Assembly: GCA_002633005.1 (NCBI GenBank) | Contig: NMRA01000121.1 | Location: 729,506 to 793,505, forward strand | Direction of reading: 5' to 3' | DNA: 64,000 nt | From: Phoronis australis | Lineage: Eukaryota; Phoronida; Phoronidae | Shown here: positions 29,817 through 42,986 of the stretch, one piece after another | Numbering within the stretch: the first letter of the stretch is position 1 | Layout: each line of letters opens with the position of its first letter | Notes under the pieces: model-generated | Seen by the model: the letters and a program-made list of their open reading frames with translations, nothing else | Databases searched by the model: none | Told to the model about the DNA's origin: nothing | Made by a program: the position numbers and the translations under genes

Positions 29817-32800
29817 CTAAATTATCTCACTCAATCGACTTTTCTTTGCAGCAATTATTTCTGCCGTTGGCGGTCGTTCCACTGGGGCAATGTTCTCTGA
29901 CAGCAAGCGGGGATCATTTGCACCCAGCTCATGAATACGATGCATTCCTGACCCGTCTTGCAGGCGGTTCTTAACAATCAACTCCATGAGCTCCTTGATG
30001 TGGTTGTAGTTCTTTGCAGCTTTCATTGGATAAGATGACCACCTTCCGCTCTTCTTATTGAAGACGACGTGCTCCCTTAAAAAGAATAACAAGTGTTCCA
30101 ATTTAATATTCAGAAATTAAAATGAATGCAGCATTAATTTACCAACATGAAAAATGTATAACGTGAAATTCTAAAAACAAAAAATCCATTTTCCACTTCT
30201 TTCAGTACACTTATTAACTTTTTTATTTTCTCAAGGTTTTTATCTGATAACGGAAAAATCACTTTCATTAGACACAATATAAAAATATAGTTCATACATT
30301 TGAAATGTTTGGAGTTAACACATTTAAGAAGATTAAACAATAAGCATTTGTCACAAGATGATCAAACTCTTCCTCGATGCCTACACGCATTTATTCAGGA
30401 TTTCAACAATATGAAAAAATTATGGAAATGCCTTTGTGCTTGGTGTAGCATAATTGATTACCTTGCATTACCAGCTTCGTCTTCCAGCACTGGCCTGCTT
30501 ATGTGCTCGTTGTGGTCCAAGGCAGCCAGCAGATTTCTGGCACGGTATACAGGGGGAGTGTAGGCAAATCTTTTTCCACAATACATAAGAATAAGTTGAT
30601 TGAAGTTTTCCAACACATCGGTCGTTCTACAACATAAAATCAAAACCTTTGTGACACATGATGATAAGGCACTGACATCTTGTATAACTAAGAACACTTT
30701 CTAATGCTGAAAACATTACATGTGTTACACCAAGTCACTATTCCAAAGCTAGAATGAGTACCTGTTGTTGATGTAATATGACGCCTTCTTTAGCAGGGTT
30801 GGGTTCATCACAACTTTTCTGAGGGCATCATGAGCAGGTGACCCCTTTTCTAGCCACTTCTCTGGATCAGCACCTTCTGGTGATTCACTACCATGCAAAC
30901 ACTTGAAAGTGCTGGCACTTGTTAGTGGAAGAGTCCACTCATGTTCGTTGGTCACGTGATGTAATGTACTGACCCAATTTCCCTGAAGAACAACACATAA
31001 CACTAATACAATCAACCAATCGAAACCCAATTGTTCTCTAAAATGCTATAACCAAACCGTTAATGCATGATAATGCAACGCTACACTTTAGTCTCATCTA
31101 CACACACTATCCCTAGAACAACTTACCCCATTTGTGACAACTTACTCCCCCCTTATCGAGGCAGGGTAACTTGTTCTAGGGTAACTTACGCCACTTCTAA
31201 TTCCTGTGTAGCTGCAAACTTGGGGCAAGGTGGATGTGATTTATCACCTGCGGTTACATACAGTGAGGTTTTCTTCAGTGCCCTGTATTCGCATTACCTG
31301 TCCGTTTTCATGCACAGGGCAACAACTTTCGCCTTACCCTAGTAATCGGATATGTGTATGTGGACGCTTCACTGAACAGTGGGTTAAATTGAATGAGGTG
31401 CAAATTGGTAGACTGTAAATGGACGGGACTTTTGATGGCCAACTTCACATTTACCTTGACACTCAGCTCATTCGGTCTTTCTGACTGGTCTGCCTTATCA
31501 TCAGTTTGAATACTTTTTGCACAAAAGTACGAAACAGAATAAATCTAATTTTTTTTACCGTTGCGAAATGCTGTGTGATTGGCTACTCTGGAAGTCTCGA
31601 CCAATACTGATGTAGCAATAAACGCTCAAAACTTTACCCAACAGTAATCGACAGTGATTATGGCGGTCATTATGAAACAAATGATTACCTGCTTGTAAAG
31701 TTTGCACTCGATTTCAAAATGGCAGTTCAATTTCAATCCATAGGCTAAAATAAAACATTCAGCAAAGGTCCACATTGTCTCTGTGAATAAACATGAATAA
31801 CTGAATAATTATTACGATCGAGGTATGGCCCATACTTACAATGAATTCGTCTTCAGAACTCGAATGTTGTGCTACAGCCCAAAAGTGGTTGGTAATGTCT
31901 CTTGTCCAGCTCAGCAACTTTCTGCATGGCCTTTCCTGTCCAGCCTGGCAAAAAAGGTAGATTTCAATATGACAATAAGGCGTATTTCAAGAAAGATGTC
32001 ATGATGCTAAATAAGCCCAGGAAAGTTTCCTATAGCAGAAATGACGAAAATGTTTTCCACCTCCATCCAGCAGCTATATGTTTTGCATATTCACAAGTTA
32101 TGGGCTGCTAAATGCTCCATTCTTTCTTAGTAGGGTGGGGAGCTGACTGCACCTTAACTAAAGATGGCTTCCTTGCCTCTTATATCTATTACGTATGAAC
32201 AACCCAGAAGTTCTTCACTACACGCAATAGAGAGACATCACATTATGTACACATTTTCAAAGTGCTCTAACACTTGAGCCCCATTTATATGCAGCACTTT
32301 TACACTCGTAGGGAAGAATAAACGATATTCAAATATGCACCCTGGAGCAAAATGTAGGTAATTTTTGAGGCTTGGACATCGATTACCACGGAATTGCTTT
32401 TGGAGCAATCTTGGAAATGGCAAGTCTGGATACATAAATTGCATTAACATGCACTAGGTTTATATTCGCACGTGTTTACACTTACACGACCTGTATAGGT
32501 CATGTAATTATACACCTGACACTTGAGTGTATATGCGTTTATATGGCAAAAACACACCGTGCGTAAATATACATTCTGATGTAAATATATACTCAGGAGT
32601 AAGTATGCACTCAGGTGTAAATACACACTCTTGTGTAAACACCATCATGCAAATGGGACTTTGGTAAAGCATCTCAACACAGCTGGCCACATTACAATAA
32701 ACGATACCATTAATTACTGTAAAGAACAACGATATAAAACAGCAGATAAGATGCATGGTATAACCACCAATTTTAATAAGTTAAAACTTACAAGTACGAC

Positions 32801-35800
32801 TTTCTTTCCAACGCCTTTTGATGCATGCCAGATGTCGTGACTATGCTTTTTGTCTTTGTGGGCATCAGTTTCTACAAAGAAATGTCACATTTAATTAAAT
32901 ATTGGAAAATGAAGTCTTGTAAACATTTAACACATTGTTTTCCACAATAATTTACTATAACAGTAAAAGACGTTATAATCCAAACAATGCAATCTTTCCA
33001 ACTGTGTTGATAATGTTTCCCAAAAGCATAAATTTGCTGTTTATTGTGAAGCCACTTTCTAACACTGCTATTACCATGCACATATGTAAACTAGTCTTTT
33101 GCATCAAAATCATTTAAAGTTGGACCACTTACTGATATGAAATTGATTTCAAACTGCTCTTTATTAAAATAGGTAGGGCTGAAAAGGTCATTGGTTGAGA
33201 CCATCATTAAGCTTTATAAGCTGACGTGTCATGGTGTGTCATTTTAATCCAAGAGCATGGTAATGAGCAATGACAAACTATTATTTCTTACACGAGTAAC
33301 AGAACTATTGAGACCAATTTTATAATGGTGGTAGTGGTCTATATCGGAAATTAGTTTTAAGATAGAACCCTACTTTTTATCAATTCATCTTTCCCCAGAA
33401 CACAGTCCCCCTAAAATGAATCACTAATCTCCTCTGATGAAATTATTGCCCAAATGTGATACCAAATATTGACTTTAGACATTTAGCGTAATGTTGGGAT
33501 CGATTGTAAACCTTTAAACTTTGAAGACAGAGAGCCACTAGGAATACACCAATGGAATTATCTTACACATACCAGTATCTTGCTAATGGATGCGATACAT
33601 CATATAGCATAAAACAAATACTCACGATTTTTACTGTTTCCACATTAAAGTTTATTGTGCAGGAAGTTAGTGGGTAGTGCCCAATTCTAACTACTGAAAG
33701 TATTCTTTTTATGGTGTAAAGTAGACTAACTTTTCATATCCCAGAACAACAAGCAAGTCTTACTCATGAGAGCAGAAATTTGCGGATGTGCATCTGTAAC
33801 TACTTCAACCACATTCAAACCCTCCTCCTCCAGAATATGAAGACATCGTCGGAAGGCTTCCTTTTCCATGTTGGTGCTTTTTTTCCCAACTTCTCTCTTG
33901 TCTAGGGTTTCCACAGCTACAATTTTTTTTGTTCCATCGTCCATCATTGTGTAGGTGCAGTACTGGGCACAGTGACCAGGCGAATCATTTCGTCCATCAC
34001 CTATGCAAAAAATGTCCAAAATTCAAAGCATTTAGACATTGGAAGCTAAATCATGACATATTTATACGCATTACAATGTAGTATGACATATTTTTTTCCA
34101 AAATAACAAGAATGTGCACAAAAACATATTTATTAAGTTACCTAGTATGACGAGATCTTTTCCTTGCATCTCTCGCCTCACAGCTGCAATATGCCTGGAC
34201 CAGTACTGCTCCACTGATGGAACCAAATAAAAGTGTTGAATCCTGTAGTAGCTAGTTGAGCTTAAGAAATTTAAATTTGAACACTTGGCGAGCAGGGCAA
34301 TTTTGGCAAAGTTGTTGCCTGACAACAAAATGGAGGAGGATATCACAAGATCAAGCGCATGGAACCCACGATTCAGGACTGGCTGTGAGCACCATCGATG
34401 TATGTCGTGATTGTTTTGACATTTCTGAAAATACAAGTTGACAAAGCACAACTGAACTGCTTTGCAATGACTTAACACTTACCACAGCTATAACCCCCTT
34501 CCAACAAAAATCATTTTAGATTCAGACCAATTACCTTAAAAACTGGCTTCAAATAGTTCCTTATCAGGGAAAAATTCTCATGGCTTCAAAGGAACACTTC
34601 AAGGAACTATCTGAGATTCAGGTCTACATGTTGGCTTTACATGGCATGACAATGTATGTGTCAAGCATGGTCTCAGCAAATCACAAAATGTCAGCTCTGT
34701 GCAAACCCATAAATCTGAGTAAGGAACAGCAATTTGTCTAAATCAGAAAAATTTTGAATGGAACAAAGGATTATAGATGCTTTAAGAAACAACAACACGT
34801 GATTAAGAATAAAATTATGCCACTCACTACAGCACATGGACTTTCTAACACTCATCAATTGAAGGTAAAACATACACTATGTCAAGCTGTTCTGATTAAT
34901 GTCTACAGGTTGTGTATTTCCAAACTCAGTAGTGATTCAATTTTTAGGACTACATGATGTTGACTATGAAGCAGAATGACTACCCAAATTAGGTAAAGTG
35001 CTGTTCCAACTTCCTTCCTAGTAACTTGAACACCAGCATTGCAACGGTCACAGCTGGAGTTAACAGAAGTGCCTGAAAACAAAACACAAGATTCGATTTG
35101 AGTTACAGCCTTGTAACCTTTGACCTCGGATAAGGTAAAAAAGGTGCTTCTGCTAATTTCTTTTTTTCACTACACAGTACACATTTCATATTCCAAGTTC
35201 CTCGCGAGCAACGCTTATGGTATGTAAAATATTGTAAAAATGACTAAATTTTGTAAACAATGTTTGAGATATCCTCAAGCACTAAGGTAGACCTACCTAA
35301 GGACAATAAAGCAGGCAGGTGTGCAGAATTCAGCAGATGCAAGAATCATGATAACACAAGATCATGCAAGACTTCAAAACATACCGACATGTATTACAAA
35401 GGAAGCACGTGACCACACTAGCTTTCTTCGCCAAATTATAATGTCTTTCCTTGGAACTAAGTCCACATTTTTGAGAGAACTGATGAGTATTAGGAACTAT
35501 AATTGTAATAATGAATACCTAACAACACTACGCAGATGATGCATGACTTTTAACCAAATGGAAAATTAACGGTACCTGCAAGAGTTATGAGTTGCTCAAA
35601 GTCGACAATGTAGTTACGGCCTGAGGATACAATGGACGCTTCTTCAGGGCGGGTCACATGTCGAACACCAGATGAAGTATTTAAGTTATCTGAGCCCTCA
35701 GCGTCTTCTTCATCATCCGTCTCTTCCTCAGCTCCAAACTCTACATCACCTACAGGAAGATCTTGTGCACTTTCCATGTTGGTTGGCCTAAGAAATAGGA

Positions 35801-38800
35801 GAGAGGTGAACATTTTGCTTCTATAATATATTCACACTTTTGATTTGTTTTATTGAAGAAGCTCACAAACAAATTTTTAATGCAAACCAAAATGGTCTTG
35901 GAAGCGATATTCCTCAAACATAACAATCGAAGTGAACAAAATTTTTTATAGCAAATTTAGTTTAAATATTAATTGATTTTTGGGAGGGTATTGCAAAAAG
36001 TCTACCAAAGCAGTATTACATTTAAGTGATAAGGAAATAAGATTGTGATATATTTGAGCTGATGAGACCGATCACCAATTTACGGTATACATACACCCAG
36101 AAGGGTAACTGCATTTTCATGTAATTGAAACCTTCGTTTGTGTACGCATTCCATACATATTTTCAAACAAATTCTTCAGCCTAAACAAATGAGACTGTTT
36201 TGTCAATTAAAATTTGAAGTCAAACGCTATTCTGAAACATACAAACTGGACTACAATGCAATAACTGAAGTACTAAACACATACTTTAGTGTAATGTCAC
36301 AGGATACTGCATAAGTGTCATCATCAGGGTCATCATCTGAGTCAATATTCTCTGACACGTCGATAGTTAACCTACAGACAAGTTAGCATATTATAAGACT
36401 ATTTTCTTGTCAAAGATATTGGAAGAATACAATTCCATGCAATAACAGACAGAAAATGCATCATGGCTTAATAATACAAAATCAACTTTCAAATAAAATG
36501 CGTAGACTTCACAACATTAGTTGCTCAAACAAAAATGACAAATGCAAGAAAAGGCTAAAGATAAACAAAATATTAGCAGGGCACACCACCTGCAAAAACT
36601 GAAAAGCACTTGGCCATAGAAATCAACAAATAGCTAAGTACCTATCCTGTGAATTATCAACAAAAGAATTCACTTCCAAATGAAATAAACAGAAAATGTA
36701 GGTAAAGCAATGTCAATGATAAAAAAAAACATGGGTCACTTACTCAAATGGATTGATAAAACTGGACTGTACTAATGGTCGATAAGTTCTGAAAGCAACA
36801 GTTCATGAATAAAAGACATAGCATAATCATAACAATCATTTTATACAGTTAATAGACCATTTAATTATTCAAAAAGTCATTTAATTATGACACAGAATTG
36901 GAAACATGCATGGCATAATCCCCAAAAAATTTTGCAAACTTTATTTCGAAAGTTATGTTCGTCAGAGATCAAATAACGAGTGTATACATTCAGTGTGTAC
37001 CTGTGACTAGTTGACATATGGTAGTGAACCGGAGGCCTGATAAATCACGGAAAAGTCTTATAGTGTGATCTTACATAATAACCAAAACATAATTCTCAAG
37101 TATTTATTTCCAGAATTATATATCTATTTACCTTTTTCTCTCTCCATTGTCTTCTTCAGCATTTGAACTTTCTGAAGTGACCATAGCCTCTATGCCAGAC
37201 AACTCGGAGCCACTAAAATCAAACACATACCTAACTCACTCAGTCAGATAACAATAGTTCTCATACATGTTGACTGCTACTTGACAGATCTGTCAAGCAC
37301 AACTTTCAAAGAAATTTGCAAAGTTCTTCCTTCACTGTTTTTCCCGTGAGAAACACACCAGGACTACTGTTCAAATTAACTTTTCAAATATTTTTAGTCT
37401 GTAATTATAAAAATCTGCTATTAAATAATGCCACTAATAATCCTCTTTTAGTATTTGTTGTCTATGTATGCCCCTTGACCCCAAGCGAATTAGTTCCACA
37501 CATGTCCCAGCCTATACGACAGAAATAACTTGTTCAACAAGCCAAGACCATAAATGTATAGTAATGTAATTTGCATTTGATTCAAAAGATAAAATTGAGG
37601 CCACATAGTAAGGAATAGATGCTGGTAAATATTGCGGGTCAAAGTAGTCCCACTATCTAATGCATCGCTGAGCATTGCAACCACAACAGGTAAGGTTTTT
37701 ATGTGCAGGTTTAAAACAATGTTCCGCGAGATATCAACCTGTAGCCTGGTTTTTATAAATACTAACATGACTAGGTCACTTAAAGAACATCTGTGACCAG
37801 AACCAGACTTCATTTATGTAGTGAAGGTGAATGCTAATTTTTAAAGGAACAGTACATTAACAGGTTATAATCACAACATAACATGATGGTTAGTAAAACA
37901 GATGTATGTTAAATGTAACCTAACAGGGAATGAATATCTACATCTTAATGAATATACCTAAAATGTGGCTTCACTGTTCCCGTCTTCGATACGGGTGTGG
38001 AAACAGATGGTTGCTGTAATTGTACTGCTGGTGGCAATCTAAACTCGTGGCTGCAATAAGACAGAACATATGAAATTTCATCAAAATAAACAAAGAATAT
38101 TTCAGGTATTGAGACACTAGCAACACAATGTTTCTTAATTCAAAGTTGGCCATTATCCCTTCATGTGTACAGCATTCGCACGCTGCTTTTGCACATGATG
38201 TCACTTTAATTCGCAACTACTGACTTCAGTTGGACAAGCTTAATACTAAAGTAACGATCGATAACAGATGTTATGACAAAAACTTGAAGCTTGACATAAC
38301 ACTTTACAGTTTATTTGCTTTTTGTTTTGAAACTACCATCACAACAAAACATCAAAAGTTGTACCTGGAAGATGAAGGCACTTGATGTAATGGCAGATCT
38401 CTTACAGATACCGATGATGTAGAGGGTTCATTTGGCACATTCTCTTCGCTCGATGAGTCTTCTTCAGTTGGTGAACCAGGCTTGAAACTATAAAAAATAT
38501 TTAACACCTAGCTGCAGCCAAGCATATCCTTTAATTTAACAGAATACAATTGTTATGTCAACCTTATGTTATTCCTAAGGTACCAAGTCAAACTTCAAAG
38601 AACTTTCAAATAGGAGGATAGGTGGCCAGTTCAAAGGTGCAGCCAATGATTTTCATTTTGTCAAGTGACTGTCATTGTATGTAGTGTTTAAAACGCATGC
38701 ATATAAAATTCATAAAAGGAACTTAATGATTAAAATCATTCACAGCAACGACCGCCTACATAACATCTACAGTAGCCTCCAGAAGGAAAGTTGTTGGAAA

Positions 38801-39866
38801 CAAATACTACCATAGCCTTCCACCGTAAATGGCTAGCCGACTCTCGTATATTCTCACTGCATGGGGTGTCAGGTTGAACAAACATGTAGCTAGATAAGCT
38901 GTGTCCTTAGTTATTCACTAGCAATGTCTGCTGAGTTACAGTGCTGTAGTGAGGTGAGTAGGCACCCAAAACCCACCGTATCACCTTGAGCACTGAACGT
39001 AACTTACGGTGCCTTGGCGCAACGTTCAAATGCCAAAAAGTCATTGGCTGTGCCCATGCTACGTGCGCCTACGGCCCTACGCCCCACTACAACACTGGCA
39101 ACAGGCAGGTTATGTATGTCTGCTGACTGGTTGCGTTAGGAGGGCTTAAATATTCCGCTTCCTAAAGCTATACAAAAGTTCACGGTTTTGAGAGGAGTGT
39201 TTGCAGCACTGTGACATGCACACCACCCTCAGGCTTTTTCAAGAACAGGGTAGTAAGTAGACCAGCCAATGTAGTTTTCAGTTTTTCAACAAGCTTTGCC
39301 GACACATCCACTTTCTTTTACATGATACCCATTGGTAAAAGCTTGACTATTCTGCTGTGAACACTACCAATTGCCTATAGGCGAGTTGATTAGAGAGGCA
39401 TTTATATTACTACATCTACAGTCACTGCAAATTCACCATGACACTAGCCTAGGCCTACTTATATATCCAAGATGGTGGACGAAGCCGAGGACGAAATCAC
39501 TATCAAGGACACTACACTAAAGGATTACTGCAATGTTAAAGTATTCTGTATCGTACTGGTAGGCAGCAAAACAGAAACAATAAGTTAGTAACTTCCCTAA
39601 AGCTGAGATTAGCACACCAAGATCAGGGGTAAGATCAATGACGCCACACCCACGGACAAATGGGCTAACGCTAGGCCTGTGGCTTACCTGTCAAGCAAAA
39701 TCTTTGCGAACTGTGGATGAGTAACATCCATCTGGGATCGCAGGTAGTTCCATCGCTCAAACTGGTCTCCAATTAAAACTTTACGGCGGAAATATTCAAC
39801 TCGTGAACGCTTTGTACTAGATCTTGTCAAAGGAGGACGACCTCTCTTCTTCCGAACGCCTTGCAT
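29817..39866 (-). CDS. Transposase-derived 15-exon gene (AT-hook, zinc ribbon, DDE-like core)
   Basis: Exons: 39688-39866, 38365-38487, 37958-38050, 37132-37212, 36744-36788, 36285-36371, 35576-35787, 34984-35072, 34142-34424, 33764-34000, 32792-32871, 31840-31944, 30762-30982, 30462-30626, 29817-30075. All borders are GT/AG and every phase joins, giving 752 residues. Residues 1-60: basic AT-hook type start (KKRGRPPLTR). About 60-270: low-complexity acidic linker (DSDDDPDDD, EEETDDEEDAE). 281-309: zinc-ribbon pattern C281-x2-C284, C305-x3-H309. 398-554: RNase-H-like core with DGRNDSPGH (D399/D403), VVTDAHPQI (D467), HDIWHASKG (D489) and HHVTNEHEW (E551). 585-680: a conserved tail including KRFAYTPPVYRARNLLAALD. 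I know this as an unnamed family in corals, amphioxus and fish, likely Kolobok-related. The gene is intact, so it may be domesticated. No flanking TIRs found. Confidence 0.88.
31111..31181. repeat. Intronic hairpin with 17-bp arms
   Basis: ccctagaacaacttacc (31111-31127) is mirrored by ggtaacttgttctaggg (31165-31181) with one mismatch and a 37-base spacer. It lies in the intron between the transposase-like gene's exons at 31840-31944 and 30762-30982. The composition around it (ttaccc, gtaact) suggests a small fold-back element. Confidence 0.7.
32540..32640. repeat. Degenerate 18-bp minisatellite in an intron
   Basis: Imperfect units like 'tcaggtgtaaatatacac' repeat five to six times. They produce a six-residue period (FTPECI-like) in one minus frame and no coding context. 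They lie in the intron between exons 32792-32871 and 31840-31944. Confidence 0.65.
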
Positions 39867-40385
39867 TTTGGTCTTGGTTTGCGTGAACTGGGAATTTTGC
39901 CCAATTTCAAGATTGCGTACGCGAGAGCGCGGAATTCAATATTACTTAAAGCAATGAAGTGGCCTTTAAGGAAAATATTGTAATTATCGGTCCCATAATC
40001 ATGGCTTTTATCAAATACAAGATTTCATTACCATAAAAGAGATTATTTGAGTGAATATGCCAAGCCCTCTAGGGTAATCCGAGTTGACACATGCGCGACC
40101 TTCGCATAAACGGGCTTCCAAATTCAAGCACATATCCAATTTAAAATTCGATCTCTACAAGTTCGATTGACACTTCGTCTGGCATCCATTTATTTCTTGG
40201 TGCACCACAATAAATCAAAAAATTAAGCTAAAAAAATCTGTATTAAATTCAGTTCATTATAAAAAAATTCGAGGTCATGGCGAAGACTATTATTTGGGCT
40301 TAACTTTTGAATAAAAGTGTTTGCGCAAAGATCCGTTTCATGAAGTTTTTAACAAAAATGAAGCGGAAATAGTGCCTTTAACAGT
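39867..40385. promoter_or_regulatory. Probable upstream region of the transposase-like gene
   Basis: This is 5' of the ATG on the minus strand. It holds a short CpG-rich part (gcgtacgcgagagcgcgg near 39915). Pieces such as 'gattatttgagtgaa' and 'gcgtgaact-ggaatt' resemble the MITE at 42987-43414, so a decayed MITE copy may form part of the promoter. No TATA box could be assigned. Confidence 0.3.
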
Positions 40386-40718
40386 GAGCCGTATGTAAAG
40401 ATTAATTTATCTCGCTCCGAGCGGTCTCTTCTGGCTCAGCTTACAACAGGAAATCTCCCATTGCACTTGGAAACTGTTCGTTATGTAAACACTCCTGTAG
40501 CCTAATTAAGTGAAAGACTTTGCTTGTGTTGTGACTCTGGCTTTGTGGAGGATGAGCTACATTTTGTGTTTGGTTGTTCTCTTTATAACTCACGGAGGTC
40601 TATTCTGTTTAATAATGTTTCACTTCAAATCCCGAATTTTGTAGATTTCACTAGATTAGATACGTTATTTCAGTATTTCCCTAGGCAATTTGTCAAATAT
40701 TATCAAGTCTGCTTCTGA
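40386..40718 (+). pseudogene. LINE retrotransposon ORF2 C-terminal fragment
   Basis: One frame reads PYVKINLSRSERSLLAQLTT, then GNLPLHLETVRY, then CLCCDSGFVEDELHFVFGCS, then SLYNSRRSILF. This is the C-terminal C-x2-C...VEDExHF...C region after reverse transcriptase in many invertebrate non-LTR elements. An in-frame TAA at 40503-40505 breaks it and nothing of the RT domain remains upstream, so it is a 5'-truncated dead copy. A LINE-like 3' end with 'aatgaataaatac' follows at about 40860-40875. Confidence 0.8.
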
Positions 40719-40879
40719 ACTTAGAAACCGACGCATTTATGGTAGGCCTACATCTGAGTTGTGTGGTTAAAGTGATCAATAAGCCCAACTGGGCTGGGTA
40801 CTATCTTTCTTACGAATGTTATACCTAAATGTTTGAATTATAATTGTACTTGTCACTATAATGAATAAATACTACTCAC

Positions 40880-41463
40880 TATAAATCATTCGGAATACTT
40901 CGGGCACTCAAACCTGATGCTGCGAGGTGTCAAATATACTATATACCATAAAATCTTTGAAGGTGTTGCAAATCAAGCCTCTTTCCGGCCATAGACCTGT
41001 TCAAGTTTTTCATCATAGATGCATGAAAACCGGATATGTACATGTATATCTAGACTATGAAGATGGTGGCCTCCAACACGTTGCCACACTGACAGAATGA
41101 GTGTCTGGCGGTACTCAAGCTCACCAGTCCTCCGCACTAAACGGTCACTGATACTATAACTATAACTATAAAATCTTTGCTAAACTTCTGAAGTTGATCA
41201 TTCCTGACTGGTGGCGCCCCCATCTCCATCCCAGGCAAAGGCAGGCCGCGCTCATGTATTAGAGAGTGAGCAATCTACTGGCTTTGGGAGAGTGAGCAGT
41301 CAATCAAATGTTTGTCGACTAAGTTAGGAAAGAGGTACGTGCGAGCACGGTCGAGCAAGCGCCGGGGACTGCGAGCTCTGATCAGGAAAGCCTGAGGCTG
41401 GCCGGCATCTCACACAATGGGCCCTCAGCTCCCCGGGCCCAAGAACTCAAGTTATCCATGTTA
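40880..41463. other. Intergenic DNA
   Basis: No gene recognised. The part at 41210-41430 is GC-rich and includes 'ggtggcgcccccatctccat'. Confidence 0.4.
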
Positions 41464-41708
41464 CATGCGCGCACCCAGCCTAAAATAATTTTTTAACATG
41501 CGGACCTTTTACTGAAAGGAATCAACTTAACGAGGACTAAAAAGGGGGGGCACTAGACTCAGGCCCCACGAATTGTGCATTTTTGTGGACTTTTGTCTCG
41601 TTTACTCGGACTTTTTGTTTCACTAAGGCGGACCTTTTTGCCCAATTCGCCAAATTGGGGAGCTTCTTTGAGCCCCCGAACCCCCCCCCCCCCCGGGGTG
41701 CGCCCATG
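41464..41708. mobile_element. Second MITE-like copy with catgcgcgcaccc ends
   Basis: Ends catgcgcgcacccagcc and ggggtgcgcccatg are inverted and match the element at 27954-28235, as do internal pieces (aggcggacctttttg, gccaaattggggagc, long C run at 41683-41694). Length is 245 bp. No clean target-site duplication. Confidence 0.7.
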
Positions 41709-42290
41709 TGAAATCTGGTTCTCGGGTATCTGTAGTCTTTCACGGTTATTCAGCTGAGTGAAGGCTTGCAGTTCGTCAATTTGTCTGAATAATTTTCACT
41801 TGTTCTGAACCGCGTTAAAAATTAATTTGTAATGTATCAATCCAACATTTATGTTAGTCGTAAATTGGACAGATTCTCTTTGTTTTACATTCACTCATAA
41901 AAACACAGGGTGGGTCAGTTTCATTTAGTCGATCGTTAACATGTTAACGTTTCTTAACTTTCATCCCTGCCTGTTTGTATTGCTTTATTTTACTATTATT
42001 TTTAGTTTTGTTAAAAAAACAATGGGTGGGGTTTCAGCAGTGACACATGGCGGCAGTGAGCGCCGGAGCACCCAGTCTCTACGAGTCAGCTGTCACTTGC
42101 TACGGCGGCCACTTTAGCTGCTATAGTGCACTCATTAAAAATAACCAGAGTATTTCGGTGGAGTTGTGACAAATGGGCATTATTTGATCTCAACTAACTT
42201 TCTTTAAAATCCGTTTTAAACTTTTCACAAAGTTAATGTAAACCCTAAAATTTCAATGGGAAAATCGGTCAGTGTTTGATCAAATTAGAC
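41709..42290. other. Intergenic DNA
   Basis: No gene recognised on either strand. The part around 42040-42110 (cgccggagcacc, acggcggcc) is slightly GC-rich. Confidence 0.4.
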
Positions 42291-42294
42291 AGCT

Positions 42295-42545
42295 GGTCGA
42301 AAATCCGTCGAGGACCTTTGATATAGAGGTAAACGAAAAACTAAAATTGCCACTAGGGGTGCACACCGGTAGTCGAATCTGTCCGAAAGTTCCGCTTATG
42401 TCGCCGTCCCATTCACTCAAAATTTCATGAACATACATCGAAGGATTTTGGAGATCGAGTAGCAGACGCCGGACATCGGACGGACGCCGGGCTGGGATGA
42501 CAGCACAACTTGATGCATCCACATACAAATATGTGGGCGCATAAA
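42295..42545 (+). mobile_element. Dispersed tandem-unit element (copy c), tail fragment
   Basis: One unit with ccactaggggtgcac is followed by the family tail. The tail has gacggacgcc-type repeats, 'gatgacagcacaact', and the hairpin tgcatccacatacaaatatg then tgggcgca, then taaaa. No head is present. Confidence 0.75.
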
Positions 42546-42986
42546 AGTGAAATTAATTGCAGTACCAGCACTAAACAAAAAAGGAAATCCCGTCGTTCCA
42601 AAAACATTCCAATCACTTTCCTCCCATCCAAATTCTCAGACGATATGCTCCGGCCCCATATTCCCTCGGCGTACCTAAAAACTAACGTTTCCCAAACCAG
42701 GTAATCCACCAATTCAATTTCTGGGTGATTTCAGGTGTGAAGGAGCCTGGGAGCCCATCATGTACGCGCAAAACGCCACATTTCAAAAACACTTTTCAAC
42801 GAACCTTGAATTGAAATACGTTCAGATCGAGGGACGCCTTAAATTTTAGCAATGATGGTTCCTCTAGTGTCACCACATGACAATTAAAGATACAAGATTT
42901 AAAAACATTTGGGGATGCTTGAATGGTTTTAAAAGATAATTAACACAATCTGCAAAGCTGAAGATAGTCTCAGTGCACGTTTCATT

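Noticed and set aside
31436-31500. Extra exon (minus strand, KADQSERPNELSVK then a donor) between exons 31840-31944 and 30762-30982
   Set aside because: The flanking exons already join in phase 0 and the family sequence is continuous there (DEFI-GNWVSTLHHV), so no exon is needed.
36060-36095. Hammerhead ribozyme core (ctgatgag)
   Set aside because: No matching GAAA core box and closing stems at the required spacing; the same holds for ctgatgag at about 35484 and 22929.
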